9,262 nucleotides of DNA from CAZFDE01 sp964517795 (GTDB lineage: Bacteria; Planctomycetota; Phycisphaerae; Sedimentisphaerales; Anaerobacaceae), in NCBI GenBank assembly GCA_964517795.1, contig CAZFDE010000092.1, positions 1 to 9,262 of the forward strand, read 5' to 3'. Position 1 is the first letter of the stretch; each line of letters opens with the position of its first letter. Below are positions 1 to 6,373 of this stretch, piece after piece. A model generated the notes under the pieces. That model made no database searches and was not told the DNA's origin. It saw only the letters and a program-made list of their open reading frames with translations. The position numbers were made by a program, and so were the translations under genes.

Positions 1-67
1 ACTTAACCCATCGCGCAAGTCTTTTTTATAAATTTTTATGAAATATTCGGGCTATTTGGGTTTTCTC

Positions 68-96
68 TTGAATTTCGAATCCAGATCACCTAACAT
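68..96 (+). promoter_or_regulatory. Candidate sigma70-type promoter for the rightward genes
   Basis: TTGAAT at 68-73 and TAACAT at 91-96 are separated by exactly 17 bases, each matching the -35 and -10 consensus at four of six positions. The predicted start near 103 would give a leader of about 110 nt before the dehydrogenase, containing the mini-ORF at 130-156. The -35 hexamer is the same TTGAAT as in the stronger leftward promoter at 7872-7899. Matches of this quality also occur by chance, so this is a moderate guess. Confidence 0.35.
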
Positions 97-129
97 CATG
101 GTATTGCGTTAAAAATGGGAGGACACAAA

Positions 130-156
130 ATGTGTTCACGGAAAAAACGAAAATAG
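130..156 (+). CDS. Possible 8-residue leader peptide
   Basis: A GGGAGG ribosome-binding sequence at 117-122 lies seven bases ahead of an ATG that opens an 8-codon frame, MCSRKKRK, ending in TAG. Five of the eight residues are Lys or Arg. It sits between a candidate promoter and the dehydrogenase, which has its own strong ribosome site 50 bases downstream. It could be a translated leader that couples to or attenuates the downstream gene, or simply a fortuitous start codon. The inverted repeat ACACA-aaa-TGTGT covers its initiation region and could hide the ribosome site. No family can be assigned to so short a peptide. Confidence 0.25.
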   Translation: MCSRKKRK

Positions 157-213
157 CACGCCGGATATTTCATTTCGACAGAAAAGCCGAATTTTTTTTT
201 AAGGAGGCCGACC

Positions 214-1215
214 ATGATCAACGCATACGCGGCATTCGAACCGAAGGGAACGCTTGAGGCTTTTGAATACGACCCGGGCACATTAAACGGCGACGAAGTA
301 GAGATCGACATTCAGTATTGCGGCATCTGCCACAGCGACCTGAGTATGATCGATAACGAGTGGCAATTCACTCAGTACCCGATTGTACCCGGCCACGAAG
401 TGATCGGCACAGTCTCGGCCCTGGGCGAGCAGGTAAGGCATCTCAAGGTCGGCGATACAGTGGGATTAGGCTGGCACTGCGGCTATTGTATGACCTGTTC
501 ATCGTGCCTGTCGGGTGATCATAATTTATGCAGCTCGGCTCAGGCGACGATTGCCGGTCACCACGGCGGTTTTGCCGAAAAAGTCCGGGCCAGAGCCGCC
601 AGTGTATTTAAGCTGCCCGCGTCAATTGACCAGCAAAGCGCCGGCCCGCTGTTTTGCGGCGGGATCACCGTCTTCAATCCGCTTGTTCAGTTCGACATCA
701 AGCCGACCGACCGGGTCGCCGTCATCGGCATCGGCGGGTTGGGACATATGGCACTGCAGTTTCTAAATGCCTGGGGCTGTGAGGTAACGGCCTTTACCTC
801 CAGCGAAGCAAAAAAAGCAGAAGCCCGAGAGATGGGCGCCCATCAGACGTTGAATTCACGCGATCCATCGGCAATTGAATCGGCGGCAGGCCGATTCGAC
901 CTGATCCTTTCGACCGTGAATGTAAAGCTGGATTGGAACCTTTATATCAACACGCTGCGGCCGAAAGGACGATTGCATTTTCTCGGCGCCCAAACCGAGC
1001 CGCTGGCAATCAGTTTGATGCCGATGCTTATGGGGCAGCGCTGTATCTCCGCTTCGCCGGTCGGCAGCCCCGCAACGATCAATCAAATGCTGCAGTTCGC
1101 CGTTCGCCACAATATCAAACCGGTCATCGAAAAATTCAAACTCGACGACGTCAACGATGCCATGGACCATTTACGAAGCGGAAAAGCGCACTATCGTATC
1201 GTCCTGTGTCGTTGA
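214..1215 (+). CDS. Zinc-dependent alcohol/aldehyde reductase, YahK/CAD-type MDR family
   Basis: This 333-residue protein is a medium-chain dehydrogenase/reductase of the cinnamyl-alcohol-dehydrogenase branch, which interconverts aldehydes and primary alcohols with NADP(H), usually in the reducing direction. Visible catalytic-zinc ligands are Cys36 (in GICHSD), the GHE motif at 60-62 and Cys148 (in FCGG). The structural zinc site is Cys92, Cys95, Cys98 and Cys106 with the usual spacing. The Rossmann motif GIGGLGHMA lies near 172-180. It is followed by TSSEAKK around 195-201, where small hydroxyl residues in place of an acidic residue favour NADP over NAD. The length is close to family norm (about 340-350). 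The start is set by a near-ideal AAGGAGG six bases upstream of the ATG. The physiological substrate cannot be read from the sequence. The next gene begins 38 bases downstream. Confidence 0.93.
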   Translation: MINAYAAFEPKGTLEAFEYDPGTLNGDEVEIDIQYCGICHSDLSMIDNEWQFTQYPIVPGHEVIGTVSALGEQVRHLKVGDTVGLGWHCGYCMTCSSCLSGDHNLCSSAQATIAGHHGGFAEKVRARAASVFKLPASIDQQSAGPLFCGGITVFNPLVQFDIKPTDRVAVIGIGGLGHMALQFLNAWGCEVTAFTSSEAKKAEAREMGAHQTLNSRDPSAIESAAGRFDLILSTVNVKLDWNLYINTLRPKGRLHFLGAQTEPLAISLMPMLMGQRCISASPVGSPATINQMLQFAVRHNIKPVIEKFKLDDVNDAMDHLRSGKAHYRIVLCR

Positions 1216-1253
1216 TGGGCTTTGGATGGTATATTGAGATATGAGGTTGCATC

Positions 1254-1892
1254 ATGAAGAAGACATTGACCAAAGCTGCAGTCGGAGCGTTCCTGTTTGC
1301 ATTGGCAATCAATAGCTTATCTGTTATGGCAAATTGGAAGTCCGTGTCAGCACAAGGCAGTAAAAATGCTCTTGATATCGAAATATTGCTTGGCCTGCTA
1401 TGGCTTATGGCCATATTGGTTTTGGCATTGTCATGTACGGGATTGATTTTCAAGAAAACACGAAAATCAGCATTCATTGTGATGTGTTCATGCTTGATAT
1501 ATATTATTGTTGGATTCACAATGGGAAAAACAGGTGCGCTTGTTCGAATGAATGGCTTTAAAAAATTGGCGCATCGCTCCCAACCTCTGATTCTCGCAAT
1601 TCAGCAATACGAAAACGAACACGGTCATCCGCCAAATGACTTAAATGATCTTGTCCCCGAATTTTTCACGGAAATTCCCTCAACGGGTATGGGTGCGTAT
1701 CCGGAATATCAGTACAAATTAGTTTGTGATCCGAACAAATGGGATGGTAATCCGTGGGTGCTTTATGTGTACACACCCTCGGGTGGAATAAACTGGGATA
1801 TGTTTGTTTATTTTCCCAAACAGAATTACCCCGAGTACGGTTATGGCGGCCGTTTTGAAAAAATAGGCCAATGGGCGTATGTTCACGAGTAA
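1254..1892 (+). CDS. Predicted membrane protein with a pseudopilin-like C-terminal domain
   Basis: I do not recognise a named family for this 212-residue protein. Three hydrophobic segments can be seen: about residues 7-26 (possibly a signal anchor), 44-66 and 73-91. Residues 100-210 are soluble and rich in Tyr, Trp, Pro and Gly. The stretch LILAIQQYENEHGHPPNDLNDLVPEF (112 onward) resembles the segment of type II secretion pseudopilins (GspG type) in which a helix ending in a periodic Tyr/Glu pattern leads to a 'G.P.sl.dLvp' loop. That resemblance is from memory and not a firm assignment. There is no prepilin peptidase site at the N terminus, so this is not a classical pseudopilin. GAGGT lies upstream of the ATG. 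Base composition is visibly more AT-rich than in the flanking genes, with many TTG, TTT and ATT codons, so it may be a later insertion. The photolyase-like gene starts 18 bases after its stop. Confidence 0.75.
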   Translation: MKKTLTKAAVGAFLFALAINSLSVMANWKSVSAQGSKNALDIEILLGLLWLMAILVLALSCTGLIFKKTRKSAFIVMCSCLIYIIVGFTMGKTGALVRMNGFKKLAHRSQPLILAIQQYENEHGHPPNDLNDLVPEFFTEIPSTGMGAYPEYQYKLVCDPNKWDGNPWVLYVYTPSGGINWDMFVYFPKQNYPEYGYGGRFEKIGQWAYVHE

Positions 1893-1910
1893 ACCTTTGG
1901 ATTTCCAGAA

Positions 1911-3389
1911 ATGAAAAACGCATTTATTGTATTGCCGAATCAGTTGCTAAAAAAACCGCCTCCCAAGTCGGCCGGCTCGGTCGTCTTGATCGAACATCCC
2001 CGTTATTTTTCGGATTTTCGGTTCCATGCCAAAAAGCTCATGTTTCACCGGGCCTCGATGAAGGCGTACCAATCACTGCTTCAAAAGAAAAAGTATGATG
2101 TTCTCTATGTTGAACATCAAATGCTGTTTAAGAAAAAGTCGCTGGCCGATTGGCTGCGACAAAAGAAGATCACATCCATTTCGTTATACGATCCAGTCGA
2201 TCATGATCTGCAGAACCAACTTGAAAAAGATTTCAGTAAAGCCGGCATCGATTATGAATTTCTCGAAAATCCGCTATTTATCTGCTCGACGGATTATCTC
2301 AAAGAATATTTCACCGACAAAAAGCACTATTCAATGAACAGTTTTTACATCGCCCAGCGAAAACGATTCGATATCCTGATCGATAACGGCAAGCCCCGGG
2401 GCGGCCAATGGAGCTTCGATACGCAGAACCGCGAAAAGCTCAAACAAAAGGTGAAGATCCCGTCGATCCAATTTCCCAAAACCAACGCCGATATCAACGA
2501 AGCAAAGCACTATGTCAAAACGCATTTTCCTGAAAACCCCGGTACGACGGACGATTTCTTTTATCCGGTAACGCACACCGACGCAAAAACCTGGCTTGGC
2601 GATTTTGTCGAAAATCGACTCGATCAATTCGGCTCGTACGAAGATGCAATCGCGGCCGATGAGCGGTTCCTGTTCCATTCGCTGCTCTCGCCGTTGATCA
2701 ATACCGGATTACTCATACCGAATGAAATTCTCGACGCAGTTTTATCTTATCATCAAAACCATTCGGTGCGGCTCAACAGCCTCGAAGGATTTATTCGCCA
2801 GCTCATCGGCTGGCGCGAATTCATGCGGGCGGTCTATCTGCTCGAGGGTCAAACACAGAAGACCTCCAATTCCTGGAAATTCAAACATGATCTGCCGGAC
2901 GCTTTCTATGACGCAACGACGGGCATCGAACCGGTGGATCGAACGATCCGGCATGTTCTGGACAATGCCTATGTCCATCACATCGAGCGGCTGATGATCC
3001 TGGGCAACTTCATGCTGCTGTGCGAGATCAGGCCCGATGCTGTCTATCGCTGGTTTATGGAATTGTTCATCGATGCTTACGACTGGGTCATGGTGCCCAA
3101 TGTCTTCGGGATGAGTCAATATGCCGATGGCGGCCTGATGACCACCAAGCCGTATATCAGCTCATCGAATTACATCCGCAAGATGAGCGATTATAAATCC
3201 GGCCCGTGGTGCGACATCTGGGACAGTCTGTTCTGGCGGTTTATCGCCAAACACAAAAAGATCTTCGCCGCCAATCCGCGAATGAAGATCATGGCCGTCC
3301 GCGCCGAGCGAATGCCCAAAAACAAAATCCAGGACCATATCAAACAGGCGGATCGTTTTTTGAAGAAGCTGCACAACAGAAACACTTGA
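1911..3389 (+). CDS. Photolyase/cryptochrome-related protein (DPRP/FeS-BCP family, COG3046) apparently lacking the Fe-S cysteines
   Basis: This 492-residue protein belongs to the deoxyribodipyrimidine photolyase-related family, whose characterised members (Agrobacterium PhrB, Rhodobacter CryB) bind FAD, a lumazine antenna and a 4Fe-4S cluster; PhrB repairs (6-4) photoproducts. The N-terminal antenna-type domain starts with a PNQL motif and carries VVLIEHPRYFS with HAKKLMFHRASMKAY at about 24-53. The C-terminal FAD domain shows GWREFMR (300-306), HHIERLM (356-362), DAYDWVMVPNVFGMSQYADGG (388-408) and TKPYISSSNYIRKMSDY (412-428). In cluster-bearing relatives the last motif continues with DYCxxC. 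Here it reads DYKSGPWCDIW, and the upstream TG...MxC cysteine is replaced by TGIEPVDRTI (337-346). Only Cys371 and Cys434 lie nearby, so a four-cysteine cluster seems impossible. The ribosome site is weak. It may be a DNA repair enzyme or a light sensor. Confidence 0.9.
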   Translation: MKNAFIVLPNQLLKKPPPKSAGSVVLIEHPRYFSDFRFHAKKLMFHRASMKAYQSLLQKKKYDVLYVEHQMLFKKKSLADWLRQKKITSISLYDPVDHDLQNQLEKDFSKAGIDYEFLENPLFICSTDYLKEYFTDKKHYSMNSFYIAQRKRFDILIDNGKPRGGQWSFDTQNREKLKQKVKIPSIQFPKTNADINEAKHYVKTHFPENPGTTDDFFYPVTHTDAKTWLGDFVENRLDQFGSYEDAIAADERFLFHSLLSPLINTGLLIPNEILDAVLSYHQNHSVRLNSLEGFIRQLIGWREFMRAVYLLEGQTQKTSNSWKFKHDLPDAFYDATTGIEPVDRTIRHVLDNAYVHHIERLMILGNFMLLCEIRPDAVYRWFMELFIDAYDWVMVPNVFGMSQYADGGLMTTKPYISSSNYIRKMSDYKSGPWCDIWDSLFWRFIAKHKKIFAANPRMKIMAVRAERMPKNKIQDHIKQADRFLKKLHNRNT

Positions 3390-3465
3390 ATTTCGGTTTA
3401 ATTGCGGCATGATTTAAAAAGAATTTCCATTACGTTCGATAAACAGAGAAAAAAGACGGGGTCAA

Positions 3466-4398
3466 ATGCGTTTAACACGGCGATTGCGAAAAGAGGTTAC
3501 CTACCGGCTGCAGCGATGGGGCCTGCGGCAGGCCCAGAACGGCAGTCATGCAAAGGTCGAGCGGCTGCGGAAAATTCTTCACGGTTTTGCCAAAACCGCC
3601 TTCCCGCTGCGTGAGCGCCTCAAGCAGAATATGAAGCTGGCGGGTGTCTATCAGCCGCATTTGATCGATGCTTATTTCGAGCGCGCGATCGATCAGATGA
3701 TGATGCTGGCCCATTCGGCCCGGGCGGGTTTCGCCCAAAGCGGCTCGGCCGAGAAATTTCGATTCGACGAATCCTTTACACGGTTGGAACAGGCCTATGC
3801 CAGGGGCAAAGGCGTGGTGACGATTGCACCGCATATATCCGGATACCCGTTGTATCCGGCGGTTGTTTCACAGCGGATCCCGTGTGCAATCTATATGCGG
3901 CGAAACAAGGATCCGCGAAAAATGCAGCTCAACACCGAGATCGCCAGGGCCGGCGATTCGGAACTCATTTATCCGCCTGAAAACGCCACCAAGGCCCGGC
4001 GGCTGCAGGTCGCCATCGATATTCTGCGCCAGGGCAAGATGTTTTTCATCACACCCGATACCCCCCGCAAGCCGCACGAGGGGGTACCGGTAACCATCTA
4101 CGGCCGCACCGCGATCTTTCCCATCGGGGTGTTTATCATGTCACTGCGAACTGGCGCACCGGTCGTGCCGGCGCTATGGCATTTTCAGGATGGGCAATAT
4201 CATATCCATTACGATGAGCCGATTGAACTGATGCGTGGCGGGGATCTGCGCGACAAAGCGGCGGCCGCCACAAAGAAATGGGCCAAAAGCGTGGATGAAT
4301 ATCTGTACCGATATCCCGAGATGTGGTGGAACTGGCTGGATAAACGCTGGACACGTATCATTCGAAACGATTTTTACCGCGATCAATTACCCCAATAA
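3466..4398 (+). CDS. Lysophospholipid acyltransferase-family protein (LpxL/HtrB-like)
   Basis: This 310-residue protein resembles the Kdo2-lipid A late acyltransferases (LpxL/LpxM), which transfer acyl chains to lipid A at the inner face of the cytoplasmic membrane. Supporting motifs are GVVTIAPHISGYPLYP (116-131), the block ITPDTPRKPHEGVPVTIYGR (195-214) followed by TAIFPIGVFIMSLRTGAPVVPALW, and the C-terminal YRYPEMWWNWLDKRW (281-295), equivalent to the RYPEqWwWlHrR signature of LpxL. The usual catalytic HX4E/D dyad is altered: His123 is present, but the residue five places on is Pro128 instead of Glu/Asp. There is also no clear N-terminal membrane helix, only a basic amphipathic stretch. 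The enzyme may therefore use another acid, have a different substrate, or be inactive. The ribosome site (GGGG, 5 bases upstream) is modest. The gene lies 76 bases after the photolyase-like gene and ends two bases before the structured element at 4401. Confidence 0.85.
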   Translation: MRLTRRLRKEVTYRLQRWGLRQAQNGSHAKVERLRKILHGFAKTAFPLRERLKQNMKLAGVYQPHLIDAYFERAIDQMMMLAHSARAGFAQSGSAEKFRFDESFTRLEQAYARGKGVVTIAPHISGYPLYPAVVSQRIPCAIYMRRNKDPRKMQLNTEIARAGDSELIYPPENATKARRLQVAIDILRQGKMFFITPDTPRKPHEGVPVTIYGRTAIFPIGVFIMSLRTGAPVVPALWHFQDGQYHIHYDEPIELMRGGDLRDKAAAATKKWAKSVDEYLYRYPEMWWNWLDKRWTRIIRNDFYRDQLPQ

Positions 4399-4400
4399 AA

Positions 4401-4502
4401 AATGCCCGGGAACATAGGAATTTTACCTCCGGAGCCGATGTTCTATCGGCCTGGCCTGTGCCTACACAGCACAGCGTCTCGGTATTTACGTTCCCGGGCG
4501 TT
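4401..4502. repeat. Large structured palindromic element between convergent genes
   Basis: Positions 4401-4413 and 4490-4502 form a 13-bp stem containing the perfect 10-mer pair GCCCGGGAAC/GTTCCCGGGC, with one G-T wobble if the + strand is transcribed. Inside are two further hairpins: GCCGAT-gttct-ATCGGC (4434-4450) and CTGTGC-ctacaca-GCACAG (4456-4474). The whole resembles a three-way junction. It lies directly after the acyltransferase stop. On the - strand the closing arm runs into ATTTTTTATT (4403 down to 4394), like an intrinsic terminator, so it may end leftward transcription from the cysteine-rich gene. Alternatives are a small RNA, a MITE or a REP-type element; GGAG stands immediately before CCGAT at 4431-4434. 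An additional inverted repeat, GTTCTAAA/TTTAGAAC (4500-4507 and 4532-4539), adjoins it. I could not match it to a known RNA family. Confidence 0.6.
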
Positions 4503-4538
4503 CTAAATGGTCAAAACGTAAAAACGATTCTTTTAGAA

Positions 4539-4658
4539 CTATTCTTTTTTCGGTTCACAGGTGCATTCTTCGGCGGGCTTTTGGCAGCCGGAGCACACTT
4601 GGTCTTCAATCGGCCTGCCGCATTTTTCGCACGGTGAACATCCGCATTTTTGACACAT
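4539..4658 (-). CDS. 39-residue cysteine-rich protein, probable metal-binding mini-protein
   Basis: The reverse strand encodes a 39-residue protein starting MCQKCGCSPCEKCGRP, with nine cysteines at 2, 5, 7, 10, 13, 22, 25, 32 and 34. Their CxxC and CxC spacing is typical of zinc ribbons or metallothionein-like metal binding. The acidic and lysine-rich tail ends PKKE. A strong AAAGGAG sits six bases before the ATG, which together with the clean stop and cysteine pattern makes it a real gene despite its size. It is cytoplasmic by appearance, with no signal peptide. It is the last gene of the leftward series that contains rubrerythrin and a rubredoxin fusion, which suggests a role in metal or redox homeostasis, but no function can be shown. 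The structured element follows 37 bases downstream. Confidence 0.8.
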   Translation of the reverse strand: MCQKCGCSPCEKCGRPIEDQVCSGCQKPAEECTCEPKKE

Positions 4659-4682
4659 GATCGTCTCCTTTCGCTAACACAG

Positions 4683-4712
4683 TCCGGCAAAATGAAAAAC
4701 ACGTTTGCCGGA
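4683..4712. repeat. Inverted repeat between the DUF378 and cysteine-rich genes
   Basis: TCCGGCAAA (4683-4691) and TTTGCCGGA (4704-4712) are perfect complements, giving a 9-bp stem with a 12-base loop. No U-run follows on either strand, so it is not a classical terminator. Lying between two leftward genes, it may be an mRNA processing or stabilising stem, a partial terminator that lowers expression of the downstream gene, or a protein-binding palindrome. Confidence 0.5.
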
Positions 4713-4748
4713 ACGCTGATCTGCATGTTTGCGATTTGGGGATTCGCC

Positions 4749-4988
4749 TTACGCGTGCGAAACAACGCGATAGTGCATACCCCAGCGTTTCCAGATCGCT
4801 TTGATCGCGACGATATCGTAAATTGCCGCCAATCCGACCAGCGTGTAAACAATCCGGCTCACGATGCTCATCTGGCCGAAAATGAACGCAACCAGGTCAA
4901 AATTAAAAATCCCGACCAGGCCCCAGTTCAATCCGCCGACCGCCAACAGCACCCATACGACAATATCGAATGTTTTCATGTTGTTCAT
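4749..4988 (-). CDS. DUF378 family small membrane protein (YuzA-like)
   Basis: This 79-residue protein has two membrane helices, about residues 7-29 and 43-62. The first carries the hallmark VGGLNWGLVGIF (17-28) of the DUF378 family, to which Bacillus YuzA belongs; the function of the family is unknown. The second helix (IVYTLVGLAAIYDIVAI) also matches the family pattern. The short tail after residue 65 is basic and slightly longer than in the shortest members. The start MNNMKTFD is chosen because AGGAG lies seven bases upstream; the second Met (position 4) is possible but would be badly spaced. It lies 90 bases upstream of the cysteine-rich gene on the same strand and 330 bases downstream of the PEBP gene, so it may have its own promoter. 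Confidence 0.85.
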   Translation of the reverse strand: MNNMKTFDIVVWVLLAVGGLNWGLVGIFNFDLVAFIFGQMSIVSRIVYTLVGLAAIYDIVAIKAIWKRWGMHYRVVSHA

Positions 4989-5318
4989 TTTGAATCTCCT
5001 GCATTAAATTTCACATTTCAATTGATTCCGCAACGAATACCTTGCTTTGTAATATGTACCGCTGTGAAAGCGATAAACAAAGAAATAAAAAACTTACTTT
5101 GACTAAGTAAATTACTGAACGCAGGTGTTCGATAAGCTAAGAATGGTTACATCAATGAACAACCGGAATTACATTTCCTTGCCCGGTATTAGGTTATCCT
5201 TATTATACAAAGTCAGTGTGGATAATGATTGATCTGGACGGTCGTTCATTATTTCGGTTTTGCGGAAGGCACATCAAATCTGCCTAATGCGGTTTTTATT
5301 TTATCGCAAATATAGAAT
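4989..5318. other. 330-bp AT-rich intergenic region
   Basis: I find no convincing gene in this stretch. Its visible elements are a palindrome, TTACTT-tgact-AAGTAA (5094-5110), which could be an operator, and a leftward TATAAT (5202-5207 read on the - strand) flanked by TTATCC/GGATAA (5194-5199 and 5220-5225). There is also a small hairpin, CGCT-gtga-AAGCG, near 5070. The region probably carries the promoter for the leftward DUF378 and cysteine-rich genes, but no well-spaced -35 box accompanies the -10-like sequences, so I do not call a specific promoter. No T-rich terminator after the PEBP gene stop (5319) is obvious. Confidence 0.4.
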
Positions 5319-5780
5319 CTATTGCCGTTTGTATTTGCCCATCAATTCGCCCTGGTCAAGGATATGACCTTCCATCGCGTTGAGCAGATCGGCTTTTGTC
5401 GAACGGTTGGCGATATCCAGTTTCGTGTCGAGCGCATAGACTTTGAAATAATACCGGTGTGTGCCGCTCGGTGGACACGGCCCGCCGTAACCGTGCCGCT
5501 GAAAATCGGTCATCCCCTGATAAATGCCGTTGGGCAGCGTCTTGTCCGATGCCATATTTTCTTCAAGCCCGGTCATCTGGGCCGGGATGTTCCATATCAC
5601 CCAGTGCACCCAGGTGCCCATCGGGGCGTCCGGGTCGTCGCTGATCAACGCGATGCTTTGGGTATCCTGCGGCAGGCCTTGCCATTGCAGCGGCGGCGAT
5701 TGATCCTCACCGTCGCAGGTATATCGCGCAGGGATCGTCCCGCCTTGGTCGAACGCAGTACTGGTAACGGTGATCGCCAT
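5319..5780 (-). CDS. YbhB/YbcL-type PEBP (Raf kinase inhibitor-like) protein
   Basis: This 153-residue protein is a bacterial phosphatidylethanolamine-binding-protein homologue of the YbhB/YbcL group. Family signatures are FDQGGTIPARYTCDGED (10-26), SPPLQW (28-33), DDPDAP (48-53), GTWVHWVIWNIP (55-66), GYGGPCPPSGTHRYYFKVYALD (97-118) and a C-terminal GHILDQGELMGKY helix. These form the conserved small anion-binding pocket. It begins without a signal peptide, so it is probably cytoplasmic like YbhB. The biochemical role of bacterial members is unsettled. The length is typical. GGAGGT lies about six bases before the ATG. It starts 36 bases after the rubrerythrin stop on the same strand, so the two are probably cotranscribed, though a direct functional link to peroxide defence is inference only. 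Confidence 0.94.
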   Translation of the reverse strand: MAITVTSTAFDQGGTIPARYTCDGEDQSPPLQWQGLPQDTQSIALISDDPDAPMGTWVHWVIWNIPAQMTGLEENMASDKTLPNGIYQGMTDFQRHGYGGPCPPSGTHRYYFKVYALDTKLDIANRSTKADLLNAMEGHILDQGELMGKYKRQ

Positions 5781-5816
5781 CGTACACCTCCAGTCTGAAA
5801 ATCGTTGAATAATGAA

Positions 5817-6317
5817 TTATTCGATCTCGAAGAATTTGTCCTTCTTGGCATTACAAACCGGACACTGATCCGGTGCTTCGCCTTTGACCGTATTGCCGCA
5901 GACCGAACAGACAAATATCTTCGTTGCGGGCAGGTCCGAACCGGACTGCACCGCCTCGAGCGCCTCGCTGTACAGGCCGTGATGGATTTCCTCGACCGCC
6001 AAGGCATTCTTGAATGAATAGGCGGCCGGCTTGTTCCCTTCTTTTTCCGCTTCGGCCACAAAATCCGGATACATCGTTTTGAACTCATGGCCTTCGCCGG
6101 CGATCGCTTCCTGCAGATTATCCGCAGTGCCCTTGATCCCGCCCATCACGCGAAGATGGGCATGGGCGTGTACGGTCTCGGCCTCGGCGGCCGCACGGAA
6201 CAGCTTCGCCACCTGCGACAGACCTTCGGATTCCGCTTTTTGCGCAAACGCCAGATACTTTCGATTCGCCTGGCTCTCGCCGGAAAATGCTTCTTTTAAG
6301 TTTTCACTGGTTGCCAT
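5817..6317 (-). CDS. Rubrerythrin
   Basis: This 166-residue protein reduces hydrogen peroxide to water in the cytoplasm of anaerobes, taking electrons from rubredoxin-type donors. The four-helix diiron domain (about 1-130) shows all expected ligands: Glu14 (FSGESQA), Glu47 and His50 (EAETVH), Glu75 and Glu78 (AGEGHEF), and Glu110 and His113 (VEEIHH). The C-terminal rubredoxin-like domain carries Cys137/Cys140 (CSVC) and Cys152/Cys155 (CPVC), followed by a short FFEIE tail. Length and domain order match classical rubrerythrin rather than the reverse or rubredoxin-less forms. AAAGGAG lies eight bases before the ATG. It is 56 bases downstream of a rubredoxin-fused flavoprotein that could serve as its electron partner. 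A TATAAT on the - strand overlapping the upstream gene's stop (near 6374) might be an extra promoter but lacks a clear -35. Confidence 0.97.
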   Translation of the reverse strand: MATSENLKEAFSGESQANRKYLAFAQKAESEGLSQVAKLFRAAAEAETVHAHAHLRVMGGIKGTADNLQEAIAGEGHEFKTMYPDFVAEAEKEGNKPAAYSFKNALAVEEIHHGLYSEALEAVQSGSDLPATKIFVCSVCGNTVKGEAPDQCPVCNAKKDKFFEIE

Positions 6318-6373
6318 AACACAAACTCCTTTCTCAACGAATGATGTTTATCAAATTTTTTATTGTTTAACGA

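Larger units (their letters stand above)
1..213. other. Intergenic leader upstream of the alcohol dehydrogenase
   Basis: I see no substantial gene here. The stretch is AT-rich, with T runs near positions 21-40 and 191-200. It holds a candidate promoter (68-96), a ribosome-site-preceded mini-ORF (130-156) and a small inverted repeat, ACACA/TGTGT, at 123-127 and 131-135 that overlaps the mini-ORF start. The first 60 bases could contain the end of a gene outside the window, but no reading frame makes this convincing. Confidence 0.5.

Noticed and set aside
3402..3614. 70-codon frame overlapping the acyltransferase start
   Set aside because: It has no ribosome site or recognisable motif and overlaps the N terminus of the acyltransferase in a different frame.
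4401..4502. Integron attC site
   Set aside because: The outer arms end in GGGAAC and GTTCCC. The attC consensus requires RYYYAAC and GTTRRRY, which these do not fit, and no integrase or cassette array is nearby.
4401..4502. Bacterial SRP RNA or a known riboswitch
   Set aside because: The conserved SRP core (GGUCCGGAAGGAAGCAGCC type) is absent, and I recognise no riboswitch core. The element also follows genes instead of preceding one in a regulatory position.
4650..5102. 150-codon frame on the + strand across the DUF378 gene
   Set aside because: It is a shadow of the DUF378 gene, whose GGLNWGLVG motif, two membrane helices and ribosome site are all on the - strand.
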